From contig CAJNOI010000002.1 in assembly GCA_905250115.1 (NCBI GenBank), positions 440,771 to 504,770 of the forward strand: a DNA stretch of 64,000 nucleotides. The letters are read 5' to 3'. The notes under the pieces are model-generated. The model was not told the DNA's origin, made no database searches, and saw only the letters and a list, made by a program, of their open reading frames with translations. Positions 35,292 through 47,684 of this stretch are shown one piece after another. How positions within the stretch are numbered: the first letter of the stretch is position 1; the number at the start of each line of letters is the position of its first letter. This DNA is from Adineta steineri (Eukaryota > Rotifera > Eurotatoria > Adinetida > Adinetidae). The position numbers and the translations under genes are program-made.

Positions 35292-38200
35292 ATAAACGTT
35301 TTGTTTTTCTTTCATATTTATATTATCAATACTTGTCAATTATGTTTTCTAATCATTTAGATTTCACTTGTAGTCTGTAGTATTATCTCTGTGTTAAATA
35401 AAATTCTGAAATAAAACAAAAACTACCGTTATGATAAGATATGAAAATACTTATCATTTTCAATTCATAAAATTTCACTTTGTATTTCCTCGAATATTAA
35501 GTGAACATGTACTGAAATATTTGAGTCCGTTTATAATTTATTTTGATCAGGTTTTTCTCTTGCTATGTTAGGTACGCATTTAATCGATGTAAACAAATTT
35601 ATAGGCGTCAAATTATTGAGTGTGATACTTGATAAAAAATATGAAGCGTTAAGATAGTTTCACTTGTTTATATGTAAACAAAAATGTTATAAGCGTGAAG
35701 AAAAAAAAGTACATGCCGAAAGTTCTAAATATCACGACTTCAATGTACCGAACTATCTTATTCAATAGTTTATATTATTATATAAAAATGAATTACAATA
35801 AGATCTTTTTTTGCATAAGAGAAAGATATTCTATCATTCCCACAAAAACAAAAAAAAATATAATATTATGTTTTCATAAATAATCATAGGAAATATTTAA
35901 AATATTGAACTTATTGTGCCTATTGAAAAGAGTGTTTACATCATATCGGAGTAACAAAATTTATATATTGCGATAGTTGATATTAGAATTAAATTTTAAA
36001 GCGAGTAAAAAGATGTCGAAAAACCTTTCAATGTTGAATATTTTTAACCGGACTCGATTGATAATCACATTGAGAGGGATTTTGAAGATATTTTATCTGT
36101 TTGGACTACATATGTTCGACTAGTTTTTATTATCAATCAGTACTTGAAATTAAGGAAATATTTCTCTGTATGAAAAACAAATAAAAAGATCGTATTGATA
36201 AGAGAACATCTCAATTTCAACTGAAACTGTGACAATATTTTTTCTTATAGTTCTCGTTGAAAAGCATATACAAAATGCATGCAATAGTTAAGATCTTCAC
36301 ATAATTTGAACATACTTTTTTTCCATTATAAACACATTGTTTTTAACCCCTTGGGGCCAAAAGACGTATATTTACGTCAAACTTTGCAGGAATGTAACGA
36401 AACTTGTGTAGACCTTTGATCGTGTAATTATAATTATACACACTAGTGCAAGTGATGAATATGTCACTACCAACATTGCATAACATTAAAACATCTGTAC
36501 AGTGCTCACATATAGTCTCTTTCGAATGAATATATTCTTTTCAATGTTTGGAAGTTCTCATTTTGTCCTCAAAACAAATGCATCTTCAAAAGGTTGACAA
36601 CCTTGTTTATCATGTTCTAATATATTTTGACAAAAAATGAAACAGCAATATTGTACAAAGATCAGTCAATCATTATTATTATTCCAATTTATAATGTTTG
36701 GGTGTCTTTAAAGATGCAAGTGATTTGTTTTAATCATGGGTATTGAAATTCAAAAAAAATTCCATATTAATATGTGTCGATTAATAACAAGGTCAGTAAA
36801 TTCATATTTTTATAAATTCTAATATAGTATAGATATCGAGCGACTTATTGTACCTGACTTTCTTTCGTTTTTCAGTTTTTCTTAATTCATTTACCTTTAT
36901 TTTTCAAGCATAGTATTATCAATAATAAAAAAAAAACTGACAAATCATGACATAAATAAAAATGCTACGCTTGACTTTCTCCGGCTGCATCATTAATTAT
37001 CATCATGTATTCGTAACCTTGAGATCGACGTGTATATCTTGCTTTAATCAAACGATTTTATGTCTTTTGAGGTAACATAAGATAAATATTTCACCTATCG
37101 TAACTTTATTGATACCATCAGAATGATTAATGATGTATACAGTCGTCTCATCAATAGGAAGTGACAGACATCCATCAAAAAACCAATGTCTTTATGTCTA
37201 ATTTACAATCGTACCTAAGAAAAAAAAAAGTACAAGTTAAGTGATACATCATAGGTTTATGTAGTTTTGTTTTTGATAGACGAGATAGTTTACTGCTTAA
37301 ACAGGTAACGAGATTAAATGAGATTGAATCGAAAAACAAATGATAATCTATTGCTTTATCACCTCAATATTTCCACAGCATGATTGTTTAAATTTCGTCT
37401 ATGTAGTAATGAGAAATAATTACTCGTAAACAATATTTAATGTTTTAATAAATATCGTTTATGTTTTTCTGAAACATTACATGAAATATTCGATGGAATG
37501 AAGAATCGAGTTGTCCTCTGTGTCAAATACTTCATTTTTTTGTTAAAAATATCGTCTGATAGTCTTTAAAAATTAACTGTCATCATCAGCATCAATACTA
37601 CTGCAATATTTATTACTAATCCTAGCATCTACATATTAGAAAATCATTGAAATTCATTTTAATTTAACTAGTTTTCATCCTTTCGAACAATATTTCGTTA
37701 ACTAAAAATTAATAAACATATGCAGTACGTTGTTGTCAATTAGCATTCGATTCAAACTTTGTTTTTCATCATAGTCAATATATATTTGAAAGTAAATCAA
37801 TCTTGTACGATAAAATAGCATATATAAGCAATATTTAATACAGAGCATCGATTTTTAGTTTTATTTAGTAACATTTGCATTTTTTTATAAAATTTCAAAT
37901 GGTCAAAACACGTATAATGATTTTTTAATATATCGCCTTATAAAAACATTATTTAGTATCATTTAGAAAAAAATAATTATAATGTATAGTGCTTATATAG
38001 AAGAAAACAAGACATGATTGTTTTCTAATGAATATTAGCTATCAAAAAGTAATGAAAAAAACATGACAACATCGTCATGTCCTAGTGAGTAATATTGTTG
38101 AAGATTCAATTAAAATCAAAGCTTTCAAAAAAAGTTATTAATTAAGTACTGATACTTATCAATATATCTTTCATCAGAAAACTAAATGAAGGAAATGAGT

Positions 38201-39074
38201 GAGACGAAATATGCGCTCTTTTTCGTCTCATGTGCTCATTTTGAATAATAATTAAAAATATACTAAGTTTCCAACAGACCTTGACATGTATTTTAATTAA
38301 TAGCAACGTTATATTCATAGTTTTCAGTGTTTTTCACGCATCATACAGTTATATTTTTTAAAAAACAACCAGATGAAAATTCGTTTCAGTAAAATTATAA
38401 AATCTAGAAAATATTTATCTCTAAACTACAAATATTCGTATGAATTTATTTAATCCTCTTCGAAAAATACTGTACCTCCGTACGGCAACATTCGACCGGA
38501 GAAGGGTAAAAAAATATCTTATAAATAAATCGATGACAAAGAATGATGATGATTATTTTCAAATTTAGTTTTATTGTCGTTAAATAAATTTGTATTTCAT
38601 ATAATGATTTTGTTTAATTTAAAATTTTCGGTCTTGTTATTTTACATCAATGACCTTGTGTTATATCTCTTCATATAATATGCTAAGACAAACTGCTATG
38701 TTATTAGTAAAATATCAATTCATTCTTTTTTTCTTTCATATCATATTTTGTAAATGTGTATCATCTGTGTATAAAGCATAACGAAATGAGAAAGGTGTCT
38801 AATGAGAAATAAGTGACTAGTCGCCCACTCATATAAAACATTGATTATCAGTCAGGCTTCTTCCTCTTTTCAAGGATAAATCAACCATACATAGAAGTAT
38901 GTTTATGAGCGAGAAAAAAAGAAATAGAAATATCGTTGATTGCAAGAGAAATAATAAAACGTGAGAAGAGTCATCTATCAATTGCCTATATATCAATTAA
39001 AAAAAGAGAAAAAACCCTGACAAACGCGCTTGAAAAAAAAATAGTTTGCCAATATATAAGAAAAAGTATTTCAC
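35292..39074. other. gene-poor AT-rich region
   Basis: 3.8 kb between the adhesion GPCR and paralog A. It begins with the GPCR 3' UTR (AATAAA near 35397). A possible piggyBac-type end lies at 36343 (listed separately). A short inverted repeat GAGACGAAA/TTTCGTCTC occurs around 38201-38220. I found no gene, RNA gene or complete transposon. Confidence 0.6.
36343..36384. mobile_element. possible solitary piggyBac-type terminus
   Basis: TTAACCCCTTGGGGCCAAAA is followed directly by the palindrome GACGTATATTTACGTC (36366-36381). TTAA plus CCC and a nearby palindrome is the look of a piggyBac-like end, with TTAA as the target. I found no matching inverted end in the next kilobases, so this is at best a relic. 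Confidence 0.25.
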
Positions 39075-39221
39075 TATATAAAAGGTGCAGAAAGTGATTT
39101 TACGTATACACTTCTCGAAAAATAGTCCCAATACTATTTTAAAAAACTTTCTCTCAAGGAGCAAGGTAAATTTTTATTTAACAAAAAACTGAATATATCA
39201 ACATAGTACTTGTTTGTTCAG
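39075..39221 (+). promoter_or_regulatory. TATA box and 5' UTR intron of paralog A
   Basis: TATATAAAAG at 39075-39084 is a canonical TATA box, predicting a start of transcription about 25-30 bp downstream. The probable untranslated first exon ends at 39165 (CAAG/GTAAAT), and an acceptor at 39221 (TTGTTCAG) lies 8 bases before the ATG. So the start codon opens the second exon. The splice signals are good, but transcript data were not available. Confidence 0.5.
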
Positions 39222-39229
39222 GCACAATA

Positions 39230-40251
39230 ATGGCGGGTTTAGGAGCTACTGCTGCTACTTCAGTCAAGATGATACTGATGACTTTTGGTGGAGCCATCGC
39301 TGTTGTATCATGCATTATAGCTATGGCCATTTTCAGTATTATTCCAACTTTCACTTCTAATCATGCTACTGAAGGATATGGAGAGGGTAATTCATGTTTA
39401 TACAAAAATTGAAATAATCTCTATTAAATCAAATGTAACTTTTAGAATACAGATGCCCAGCTATAATGCTCAAGTCCATATATACGACAACTACAACGGA
39501 TAGTTTTGTGAATGGAAGTATTGCTGATAATCCATCATTATCCACTCTTGTACGTATCTATTTGTCTGTTATTATAAATTAAACAAGACTAAAATTGTTG
39601 TTATTTAGTCCACTTCGGCATATAAATCACTTACATCACAAAGCAATGTTTATGGGTGTATCGTAGAGAATATGCGTGGATGGATGGGAAGTAATGACAG
39701 TACTACCACTTCAAGACGTCGTCGACGCGCAACTACAATGGGATTATACAGTATTGGCGATATGAGAATTTTTTACTCGACTCCATGCTCTAAACAAAGT
39801 GATGTAGGTAAATACTCCAATGCAACTAGTATCAGCGGCTGTGTTAAAGCTCGTTTAACCGCGGCCAATTCAATATTTACGAAATCAGGAGCTCTCACTG
39901 AATGGACTCCAGTGCCTAACTCACTTGTTTATTCTATTGTCAACTCCGCATTAACAGCCTATGATTCATTAAGTATAACAAGAATTTTTGGAGTTCGCCC
40001 AAGCAATGCTGCTTCAATAGCCAATAGTTTCACTGTTCCCGTTCCCGCTGCCACCCAAAGTGCCATCCGTAAGTGAATGTTTATTCAATTTATCTTACAC
40101 TTAAAAAACAAATTTCTATTTCTTTATTTTTATTAAAGTTGCCGGTTGCGTTTATGAAGGACAATTATCACACTCTGCAATAGCCGCCATTATTGCATCT
40201 CAATATACAGAATCAACTACTTTACCTACCGCTACAACAGTTAGTGGTTAA
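39230..40251 (+). CDS. paralog A: membrane-anchored protein with a penta-arginine site
   Basis: Four coding exons: 39230-39386, 39446-39549, 39609-40068, 40139-40251, joining in frame to 277 codons. Residues 14-38 form one strong transmembrane helix near the N-terminus; the rest is Ser/Thr/Asn-rich and probably extracellular (type II), with sequons such as NGS, NDS and NAT. R123-R127 is a penta-arginine run (TSRRRRRAT) that could be cut by a furin-like protease. It splits a proximal region from a C-terminal module with Cys residues, beginning YSIGDMRIFYSTPC. No known family is recognised. Paralog B at 42666 shares the layout and the last three intron positions and phases. Codon use is noticeably richer in G/C than in neighbouring genes (many GCC, CCC, ACC), which may reflect strong expression. 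Confidence 0.8.
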
Positions 40252-41936
40252 AGTGATACGTAAAATTTACCAAGAACATTTTACAACACTGACACATACA
40301 TACACTTATATACATTCCATATTATTATTATTTATTTTATTTTTATCTCTCTCTCACCATTATATTCTCGTCGTTACTATTCCTTATAAACAATTAAATG
40401 ACAATATTTCTATATTGTCTTAGCATCCCATTTTTCCATATCCTTATCCTTTGATTTTTTTTTATTTTAATTCTTCACCACATTCTTCATATTTGAACCA
40501 GAAAAGCTCTAAACAAGTTTTATTTTTTACATTTCTTTTTCTTTTAATTAAATAAAAGACAATAATAAATAAAAAAAAAGAAAATAAACAAAACGCTTTC
40601 AATATACTATGACATTGTTTCGATTTTTTTATATTCTTTTACAGTTAATTGCATGAAGAATGTACTTGATATTCAATACATATAATAAAAAATTCATTTG
40701 CAAGAAAAGTTAATGAAAATATATGCAGTAACATGGTATTCATGCATGAATCTCTCCTTCAATAAAATAATTACACAAATGAATATTTGTTTGTTAATAG
40801 AAGTATAACGAAGCAATATTTGAGCAAGAAAATGTTTTTTTTTATTTGCAATTGTATACTATGATGAAGTCAATACACCTTTATTTTAGAATGGTGTAAT
40901 AAAGAACGTTTAATATATTTATAGAAATTTAACTAGGAAGATAACATTTTGCGAATCTCTGTAAAAATGAATATCTTAGTGTCTTGCTGTACCCGTTAAT
41001 TATTTAAACTACAGTTTATATTAAGAAGGAAAGAAATAGGTGACTTGTATGAATTGAAATACTTTTCATTCGCTCAGATTCATCTAGAAACATTCAGAAT
41101 AGCTTGTTTCTAGTTGAATTCATAAGAATATCAATTGAAGTAAATCAAAAGCACTGCATTATATTTAACTAGAAAGTAAAATTAGTAGATCTGAAGTTAA
41201 TCGATATCAAATTAAACCTACCTGTATTTGCTGAAGACGATCGAAATTTAATTAAAATTAGTTTATCACACAATATTTATGTGTTTGACTACGATGACTG
41301 TATAGAATATTACGATCAAAATAAAATATAACTATGATGTCAGTCTGGTTTTTCTTGATTTAAAGGATGATATATTGCATGTAGACCGAAAGATTTTCGT
41401 CTATGAGAAAAAAAAGGCTTTTTACCTGTCTCAAATTTTATTCTTCAAATTCGACATTGATTAAACATCGGATTTTTTCTGGCTAATGTAATATTAAATC
41501 TTCATCAATTCTTTTATTTTCAGTGTATATTCATCAATTTAATCAGTCAATCTAAAAGTTCTATCCTATTGATCACACTCATTAAATCGAGATAGAAAAA
41601 AATAAAAAATATAAAGTCATGGATATACTTCTATTACCATCATAATATATTATTGACAGAAAGATAGAGCGATAAAAAATCAATTAATAAGGTAAACGTT
41701 GTCAAAAAGAAAAATATGTACAAAATGAGCAACAAAAGAAAGCATATTGTAGTTATTTTTTATATTGATCACATGAATGAAAACTAATTCTTTTTTGCAT
41801 ATTAAAATATGGGATGAATATCTTGCATATATCGAAAAGCCAGAACATTTCTTTTGTTGCTTTTTCAAAAATAACTAAGCATTAAATTTTACTTAAGATA
41901 CACAATTAATTTGTATGTCCTATTTGGAAATAAAAG
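40252..41936. other. spacer between paralogs A and B
   Basis: About 1.7 kb starting with the 3' UTR of paralog A (AATAAA-type motifs near 40552 and 40566). It is AT-rich with no recognisable gene; the short frames (such as 41680-41868) lack coding character. Confidence 0.6.
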
Positions 41937-42004
41937 TATATAAATAAGATGGATCAATCATTGAACTTGACACATATATCATATCTTGAAAATTTTCGAA
42001 TGAG
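41937..42004 (+). promoter_or_regulatory. TATA box and probable 5' UTR exon of paralog B
   Basis: TATATAAATA begins at 41937. A GTAAGT donor begins at 42004, and an acceptor TTTTACATAAG ends at 42662, four bases before the start codon. An ATG just before the donor would join out of frame with the main frame, so it is treated as UTR. The TATA box, short untranslated exon and intron directly before the ATG mirror paralog A, although this intron is far longer (about 660 bp). Confidence 0.4.
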
Positions 42005-42665
42005 TAAGTCTTTTCATTACTATTCATTTCATTTTGTATAAATATAAGTGAATCATATTTTATAAAGATATTTTTCTAAATTGCTATTAATAATATCACA
42101 ATTCGAATCAAATAGTTTAGTTTCTTTCATTCTGTGGTTTTATAATAACTTGTCAAAAACCTCAATCTTCTCGATTTTTATTGAAATTATTATAATACAA
42201 AATCTTTTTTCTTAACATATATATTTTTATTATATTTCAATAGATTCAAGTTTTTTTCTAATCATATTCTTATATCTTAAATAACAAAATTCATCATAAT
42301 TTATATATTTAATTGCAACATTTATTACAAAGTACTGATCTATTATATGGTTTCATATTTCGATAAAATGAATGAGTAACGAAAGTCCTTCCAATGAATA
42401 TAACATCATTAACCTTGAGACTTACTAAAATAGATATTTATGTATAACAGATCCTTCTCAACGAATAATGGTTCTTCATTGGAAAAAAAATTCTATTTTA
42501 TTTACTGTTATCAATATACATTTATCAATAATGCTTTTCACAAATGATTTATTTGTCAATTAAATGTATGTATATATATGTTGAATAATTCTGTCTTGTA
42601 AAATTATTGTCATTTGACAATTCAGTTAAGAAGTAGTTCGTATAGATTTTCTTTTACATAAGAAA

Positions 42666-43771
42666 ATGGCTGGATCACCAATAAAGTACGTTAATTTTAA
42701 TTCTATAAAAATAAAAAAAATATTTGCATATAATGAATTCTATCTTATAGAACAGCTGCAATGGCTGTCGGTGTTGCATTAGGAAGTGGTGGTATAATGG
42801 TTCTTGTTGGTTTACTTGTTGTTGGAATGGTAATACTGTCACTTATTCCTATTTATGGACCGAATCACAGCCAACAAGGCGCTGGAGAGAGTATAGAAAA
42901 ATTACTTTTTAAAATAAAGAAAAATTATTTTCTTCTCTATTTTAGTATATCGTATTCAATCATTACCAATTAAAGTTCTATTTGCTAATCTCACCCCATC
43001 AACAAATTTTAGTGGTGGAAGTGTTTTGAATATGGCTGAACTATCAGCTATTGTAAGTTATTTATTGTTGAATTCTGTTTGTTTATTAAATTGAAGAAAT
43101 AATTTTAGTGTACGTCAATTTTTCGTGCGAAAAATATTAAAGATTTTTATGGATGTGTAGCAACAAATTTTACTGTGTATGGTCTAGCTAATGATTCAAC
43201 TTCAACTACTCGTCGCCGTCGACAGCAGATTGTTGGTGAGAGTAGCACTTATGAAATTGGTGATATATTATTACTTTTTTCCAATACATGTGGAAATAAA
43301 CGAGCTCTTGGAAATTGGTATTCGCGACTGCTGAATGGACAAAATAGTTCATGTGTTGCTCGACGTGCAGCTGCTTGTAAATCATTTATTACAACACCTA
43401 ATAATGGTGCGGTCACCATTTCAAATCAATGGTTTCCATTTCCTAGTTTTTATTCACAAATAGTTACTACAAATGTAACTAGTTGTGCTGCATTAACTAT
43501 TAATAGAATATATAATGTACCAATCGGAGCATATGGGATTGTATATGGTTCTACTCAATTTAATATAACTAGACCTTCAGGTGCAGTGCGTAAGTTAAAT
43601 ATATTTTTTTAATTTTAAGATTAAAGAAATATTTATATTGTAATATTTTTAGCGAATGATTGTAAATATGATTCAATTGTGTCACAAGCACAAATGCAAG
43701 CTCTAGTTAGTAATCAAACAGCTTCAGCTTCAACTATAACTACAACTCAATGTTCAAGTGTTATTGGTTAA
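42666..43771 (+). CDS. paralog B: membrane-anchored protein with a tetra-arginine site
   Basis: Five coding exons: 42666-42685, 42751-42890, 42946-43052, 43109-43589, 43653-43771, joining in frame to 288 codons. A hydrophobic helix at about residues 17-40 ends in the motif SLIPIYGPNH, comparable to SIIPTFTSNH in paralog A. R124-R127 (TTRRRRQQ) aligns with the penta-arginine of A, and both are preceded by a conserved YGC and an NDST stretch. The C-terminal module is similar: an IGD motif, one Cys soon after, W-x-P-x-P, then a (S/T)I(T/N)RI motif. The exon encoding the Arg site and most of the ectodomain is a single large exon in both. Family unknown; the protein is probably cell-surface and may be proteolytically released. 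The first 7 residues come from an extra small exon absent in A. Confidence 0.8.
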
Positions 43772-45586
43772 TTTACTTTTCTATCTTCGATTATATATAA
43801 AACTATTCTTCGTCGTCTTGTCTTATATTTTAAGAACATTACATTGACTAATTTATGATATTAGATATTTTATTTTCTTCTCATTTCAATAACATTATTC
43901 TTTCCTTAAATAAAATTCTTTCAATTTTCAATTCACGATGAAGTTTTGAGCTGATGTTTACAAATTTATTTCCTTCTTTTTTTGTGTGATAAATTTTAGA
44001 ATTGAAATTAATTATGTATGACATAGTTCAATGCAAAAATTAAATTTTCTTGTATATAGACAACTATTTGCCCTTCTACTTCCCCAATTACATACTAACT
44101 TGCAATTAAATCTAAAATGTCCTCAATTTTTCTTTCTTAATCGAAATATCCTTCATACGATACAGTTCAAGTTCAGTAGTGTTAAATAATAAATTGTGAA
44201 ATTATTTCATTCTACCATCAATAATTAATTTACAACATAAGAATTATGATGTTGTTTTAGTTGTGAGTATGAAATAAAATAATATTTAAGCAGTTGTAAT
44301 ATCATCTTTCACTATTGCGATATCTTATTAAAAGTTTATTTTCATCAAGAACATTTTCAGATTGTTAATGAAAGTTAAACATCACTTCAGGCAATATATT
44401 AAGTTTTTCTATATCATAGACTTTTGTTTTTTTATGATTTTGTATATAATATTAATTAATGTATAGAGAAACAGATGTAATTGTATTGCTTATCATGAAC
44501 ATATATCAGTAAGCAGTTGCTAGTGACAAAACTAGTACGACATAAATTATTAATTATATACAGATGTTATTTCTTTTTTCCACTTCCTTAATGTATGTAT
44601 ATAGTATATTATTTTATTGAAATTTTGCGTAGTTGAAATGTTTACTTTGATTTCTTCTAGAAGAGCCTATTTGATTTGCACTATTGAAATATTAGTAATC
44701 GAAGGAAATGATGTGATGAATCATATAAATGATGAAAAAAAATTCCTAGATCTTCCGCCGTTGATTATTCAATGATGAATTTGACAGTCGAAAAAGTAAT
44801 TTAGAGTAGTGAATTAACCGTGAAGCAGTAAACAATGATTCTTAACTAATATCGATTTATTAATCTCTCATATAAAAACTCACTCGATCCGTCAATTGAA
44901 CATTTAGCTGTAATAATAAATTTTGAAAGTTAATTTTTGTGTCGATAGTTTAGTAATTAATTCAATATGTGTACAAATGATTTATTTTTATCTCCGGTAG
45001 AAAAATGAGTGATTGTTATTCTATGTTTTGTGACATGATCTTTTCTCAGTATATATTTATCACACAGTTCATCAAGGTCAGAGTGTGGTAAATTTTTGAC
45101 TGTTCTTTATATTGCTCTTATATACAACGTGATATATTTAATCCAAAACGTGTTAAATGTATGAAGACTATTTATTTGATGATAATCAATAAGAATATGA
45201 TTATACTGACAATTTAATATATTTATAATATTATTCATACTTATATTAAAAACTTATTCTATAATTTTATAGAATTATTATTACTGCTTTGAATTTTATT
45301 CTCGATTTATTAACAGTATTTTTTTTACTAGCATATGTTTCTTATCTCGATAAAAAAACATTCTCAAAATTAGAAATATTTAGTTAAGATAAATGATTTC
45401 CTAATACATTTTGTTTCTCATGTCAATTTTGACATGATCAATTAATCTTTGTTGAATTTTTCTTAGGTAAGAACTATAAAAAAAACAGCGAGACAGCTAT
45501 TTTTTTCTCTACCTCTTGTTATTATTTTTTCTTTCTGCATTTCATTTGGTGAATTAACCAGTGATATACAATTATATTGAATTCAA
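43772..45586. other. AT-rich spacer without recognisable genes
   Basis: 1.8 kb with the 3' UTR of paralog B (AATAAA near 43909) and many A/T runs. A TATAAA-like sequence near 45475 lies about 110 bp before the next small gene. Nothing else is supported. Confidence 0.55.
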
Positions 45587-45841
45587 ATGCAAACAGAAGT
45601 GCCCATCACACCTTATGCTTCCTATATTACATTAGGTATTGTTACAGCGATTATTATTTCAATGATTCTATTTAAACTTGTTGGAAGAGACAATAGATTT
45701 TTATCAAATTCCGAATTATATATTTATTCTCAACCCGAACCCAATCAACGAAAAAATAATGCAAACAAAAAACAACGTAAAAACACATTTCTTGCACCAA
45801 AATCTATTACAACAGAAGCCAGTATGTTACCATCAGATTGA
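45587..45841 (+). CDS. 84-residue single-pass membrane protein, hypothetical
   Basis: A short frame with a polar N-terminus, one clear transmembrane helix (about residues 11-32, YITLGIVTAIIISMILFKLV) and a basic, Asn/Gln/Lys-rich tail of about 50 residues. The composition is coherent for a small membrane protein and the ATG follows a TATA-like element by about 110 bp. There is no recognisable family and no splicing is needed. It could be a chance frame, though its codon pattern resembles real genes nearby more than that of the surrounding shadow frames. Confidence 0.4.
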   Translation: MQTEVPITPYASYITLGIVTAIIISMILFKLVGRDNRFLSNSELYIYSQPEPNQRKNNANKKQRKNTFLAPKSITTEASMLPSD

Positions 45842-47198
45842 ATACATTTTCTCGGTCACTAAGCCATTGGTTTATTTCAATTAACAATTTGTATTATATA
45901 TGCTTATTGATATTTATAATTTATAAGTAAAAAATCCAGTGATATGTATCATTATTATGTTCTATTAATAAAAATCTGTATCTGAATAGTATAATATATG
46001 TAAATAGAAGTAATATATGATAATTTTTAAAAATTTGTTGAAAAAACGAATAAATTAAAAGCATCTTTTATTTTAATTTTTCTTGTTAAATAAATAAAAA
46101 TGATTTGTTTTGTTTCTTCTCATAGTCTTTTGCTACAATATTCTTTACTAAGGTATGTTCTCCTTCTATTTGAAAATTTTTCGAAACTAAGAAAATTATC
46201 GAAACATGATTCTTTCAGTCATTCGTCTCCATGATTAATACATCAAATTACAATTCTATTGGTCACTTGATTTCTTAACGGTATCTACTCGATCAATGAA
46301 CATTAATTAAATTACACAAGAGCTAATAAAATATAGAATAGAAATAGTAATAGTAGTAATTTTAATCTCTCACATGTTCAACTTATTTGTTCATGATATA
46401 CATATAATACATTTTCATAAAATGTGATATATTGTTGCCAAAAACAAGCCATTGCCTATATGAACAATTGCTGTATTGTCTATACTCATTCAAATAACAA
46501 CACTTGTTGACAAGTTAATATTCATCAACAAGATACTATTCACAACAATATGACGACATAAATATCTAGAAAAAAATGTTTCTTCAATATCCATTTTAGA
46601 TATAAGTAATTAATTATATTTTCTTTCATCGTATATCACTGATAATATCTAAGTCTTCTATATATCTTGTCGAAGTTACAACCTCGACGGACGATGAGTA
46701 AGTGTGGGTTTTGTTCTTATCTCATAGTCACAGCCACACCCATAGAGGGAATAAATTATGGCGCAGACTTATTCAGTTTTTGAATAATTGAAGCCGCTGA
46801 ACTATTCTGAACCGACTAAATAACCTGCTCGTATGACTTTCATCGTGTAAATAATAGAGTTTTATATAACTTTATTTGTGTCTAAAAATATAAAATTTTG
46901 GTATGAATCATTCTTTTTCCCATCTCTTATACTTACGTCACAGAAAGAAACATTTGGAAGAACTTGAGTATATTTCTTTTTTATGGCAGAGATTATCGTT
47001 ATTCATATTAAGTATCAGTGACATCTATGTTATCTTGATACGAAAGAAACGCGAAGAAAATCTTTTTTAACGATATTGCACAAGTATCAACAACAATCCA
47101 ATCGATTTTTTCTATTGTAAATTTTTTCCCAATTCTCGAAAACGCAACTTAGTAATATGTTCTTGTGAAGGTATGATGCAATGTACTATCTTGGATAT
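45842..47198. other. intergenic region with a repeat-end fragment
   Basis: About 1.36 kb, AT-rich, holding one fragment (46660-46695) similar to the ends of the inverted-repeat element that follows. There is a GT-rich patch near 46697-46712. No gene found. Confidence 0.55.
46660..46695. repeat. solitary end of the 47.2-kb MITE family
   Basis: TCTTGTCGAAGTTACAACCTCGACGG closely resembles the left tip of the element at 47199 (GTGTCGAAGTCGCAACTTCGACAAG). No second end of its own was seen. Confidence 0.4.
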
Positions 47199-47568
47199 AT
47201 ATATATGTCGTGTCGAAGTCGCAACTTCGACAAGTTAGTTTTATCAAAGTTACTGTGAATGATATTATCTATTGTACTTCGTCAAAAAAATCATCAAAGT
47301 CGTTGTGTATTATTACAAACCTTTTATAATCTGTGTCGTAGCAAAATGGATGAAAAATGCAAACTGAATGAATAGCTCTTTTTTACATGATTGAGATTAG
47401 TTAAAATTTTCCAAGATAATCTTAGTTCAATACTGTAGCGAAAAAATTCTGAGATTTTATGGAAAATGGTTTTGATCATTTTTTGACGAAGTACAATGAA
47501 TAATATCGTTCACACTAACTTCGATGAAATGTGTTGCCGAAGTTGTGACTTGGGCACAACATATATAT
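47199..47568. mobile_element. inverted-repeat MITE upstream of the LysM/GH19 gene
   Basis: Arms of at least 100 bp (47199-47300 and 47465-47568) are inverted copies at roughly 75-80 percent by eye. The left tip reads TGTCGTGTCGAAGTCGCAAC, the right read inward TGTTGTGCCCAAGTCACAAC, and both share the block ATTGTACTTCGTCAAAAAA. TA-rich sequence flanks both ends, so a TA target duplication is possible but cannot be resolved. It ends only about 115 bp before the start of the LysM gene and may overlap its promoter. Confidence 0.6.
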
Positions 47569-47684
47569 GTTTCACTATTTTTCTCTTTGACTGATTCTGT
47601 TAGTTATTTTTTTCAGACGATATATTTTCTTTTTCTATTCTTTATTACGAATCTAACAAATATTTTATTTTTATTTTTATTAAG

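Noticed and set aside
38196-38235. short inverted repeat GAGACGAAA/TTTCGTCTC
   Set aside because: Nine-bp stem only; several of this size are expected in a window this long.
41950-42003. possible upstream coding exon of paralog B
   Set aside because: Although open, it joins out of frame to the main ATG and lies at or before the predicted transcription start.
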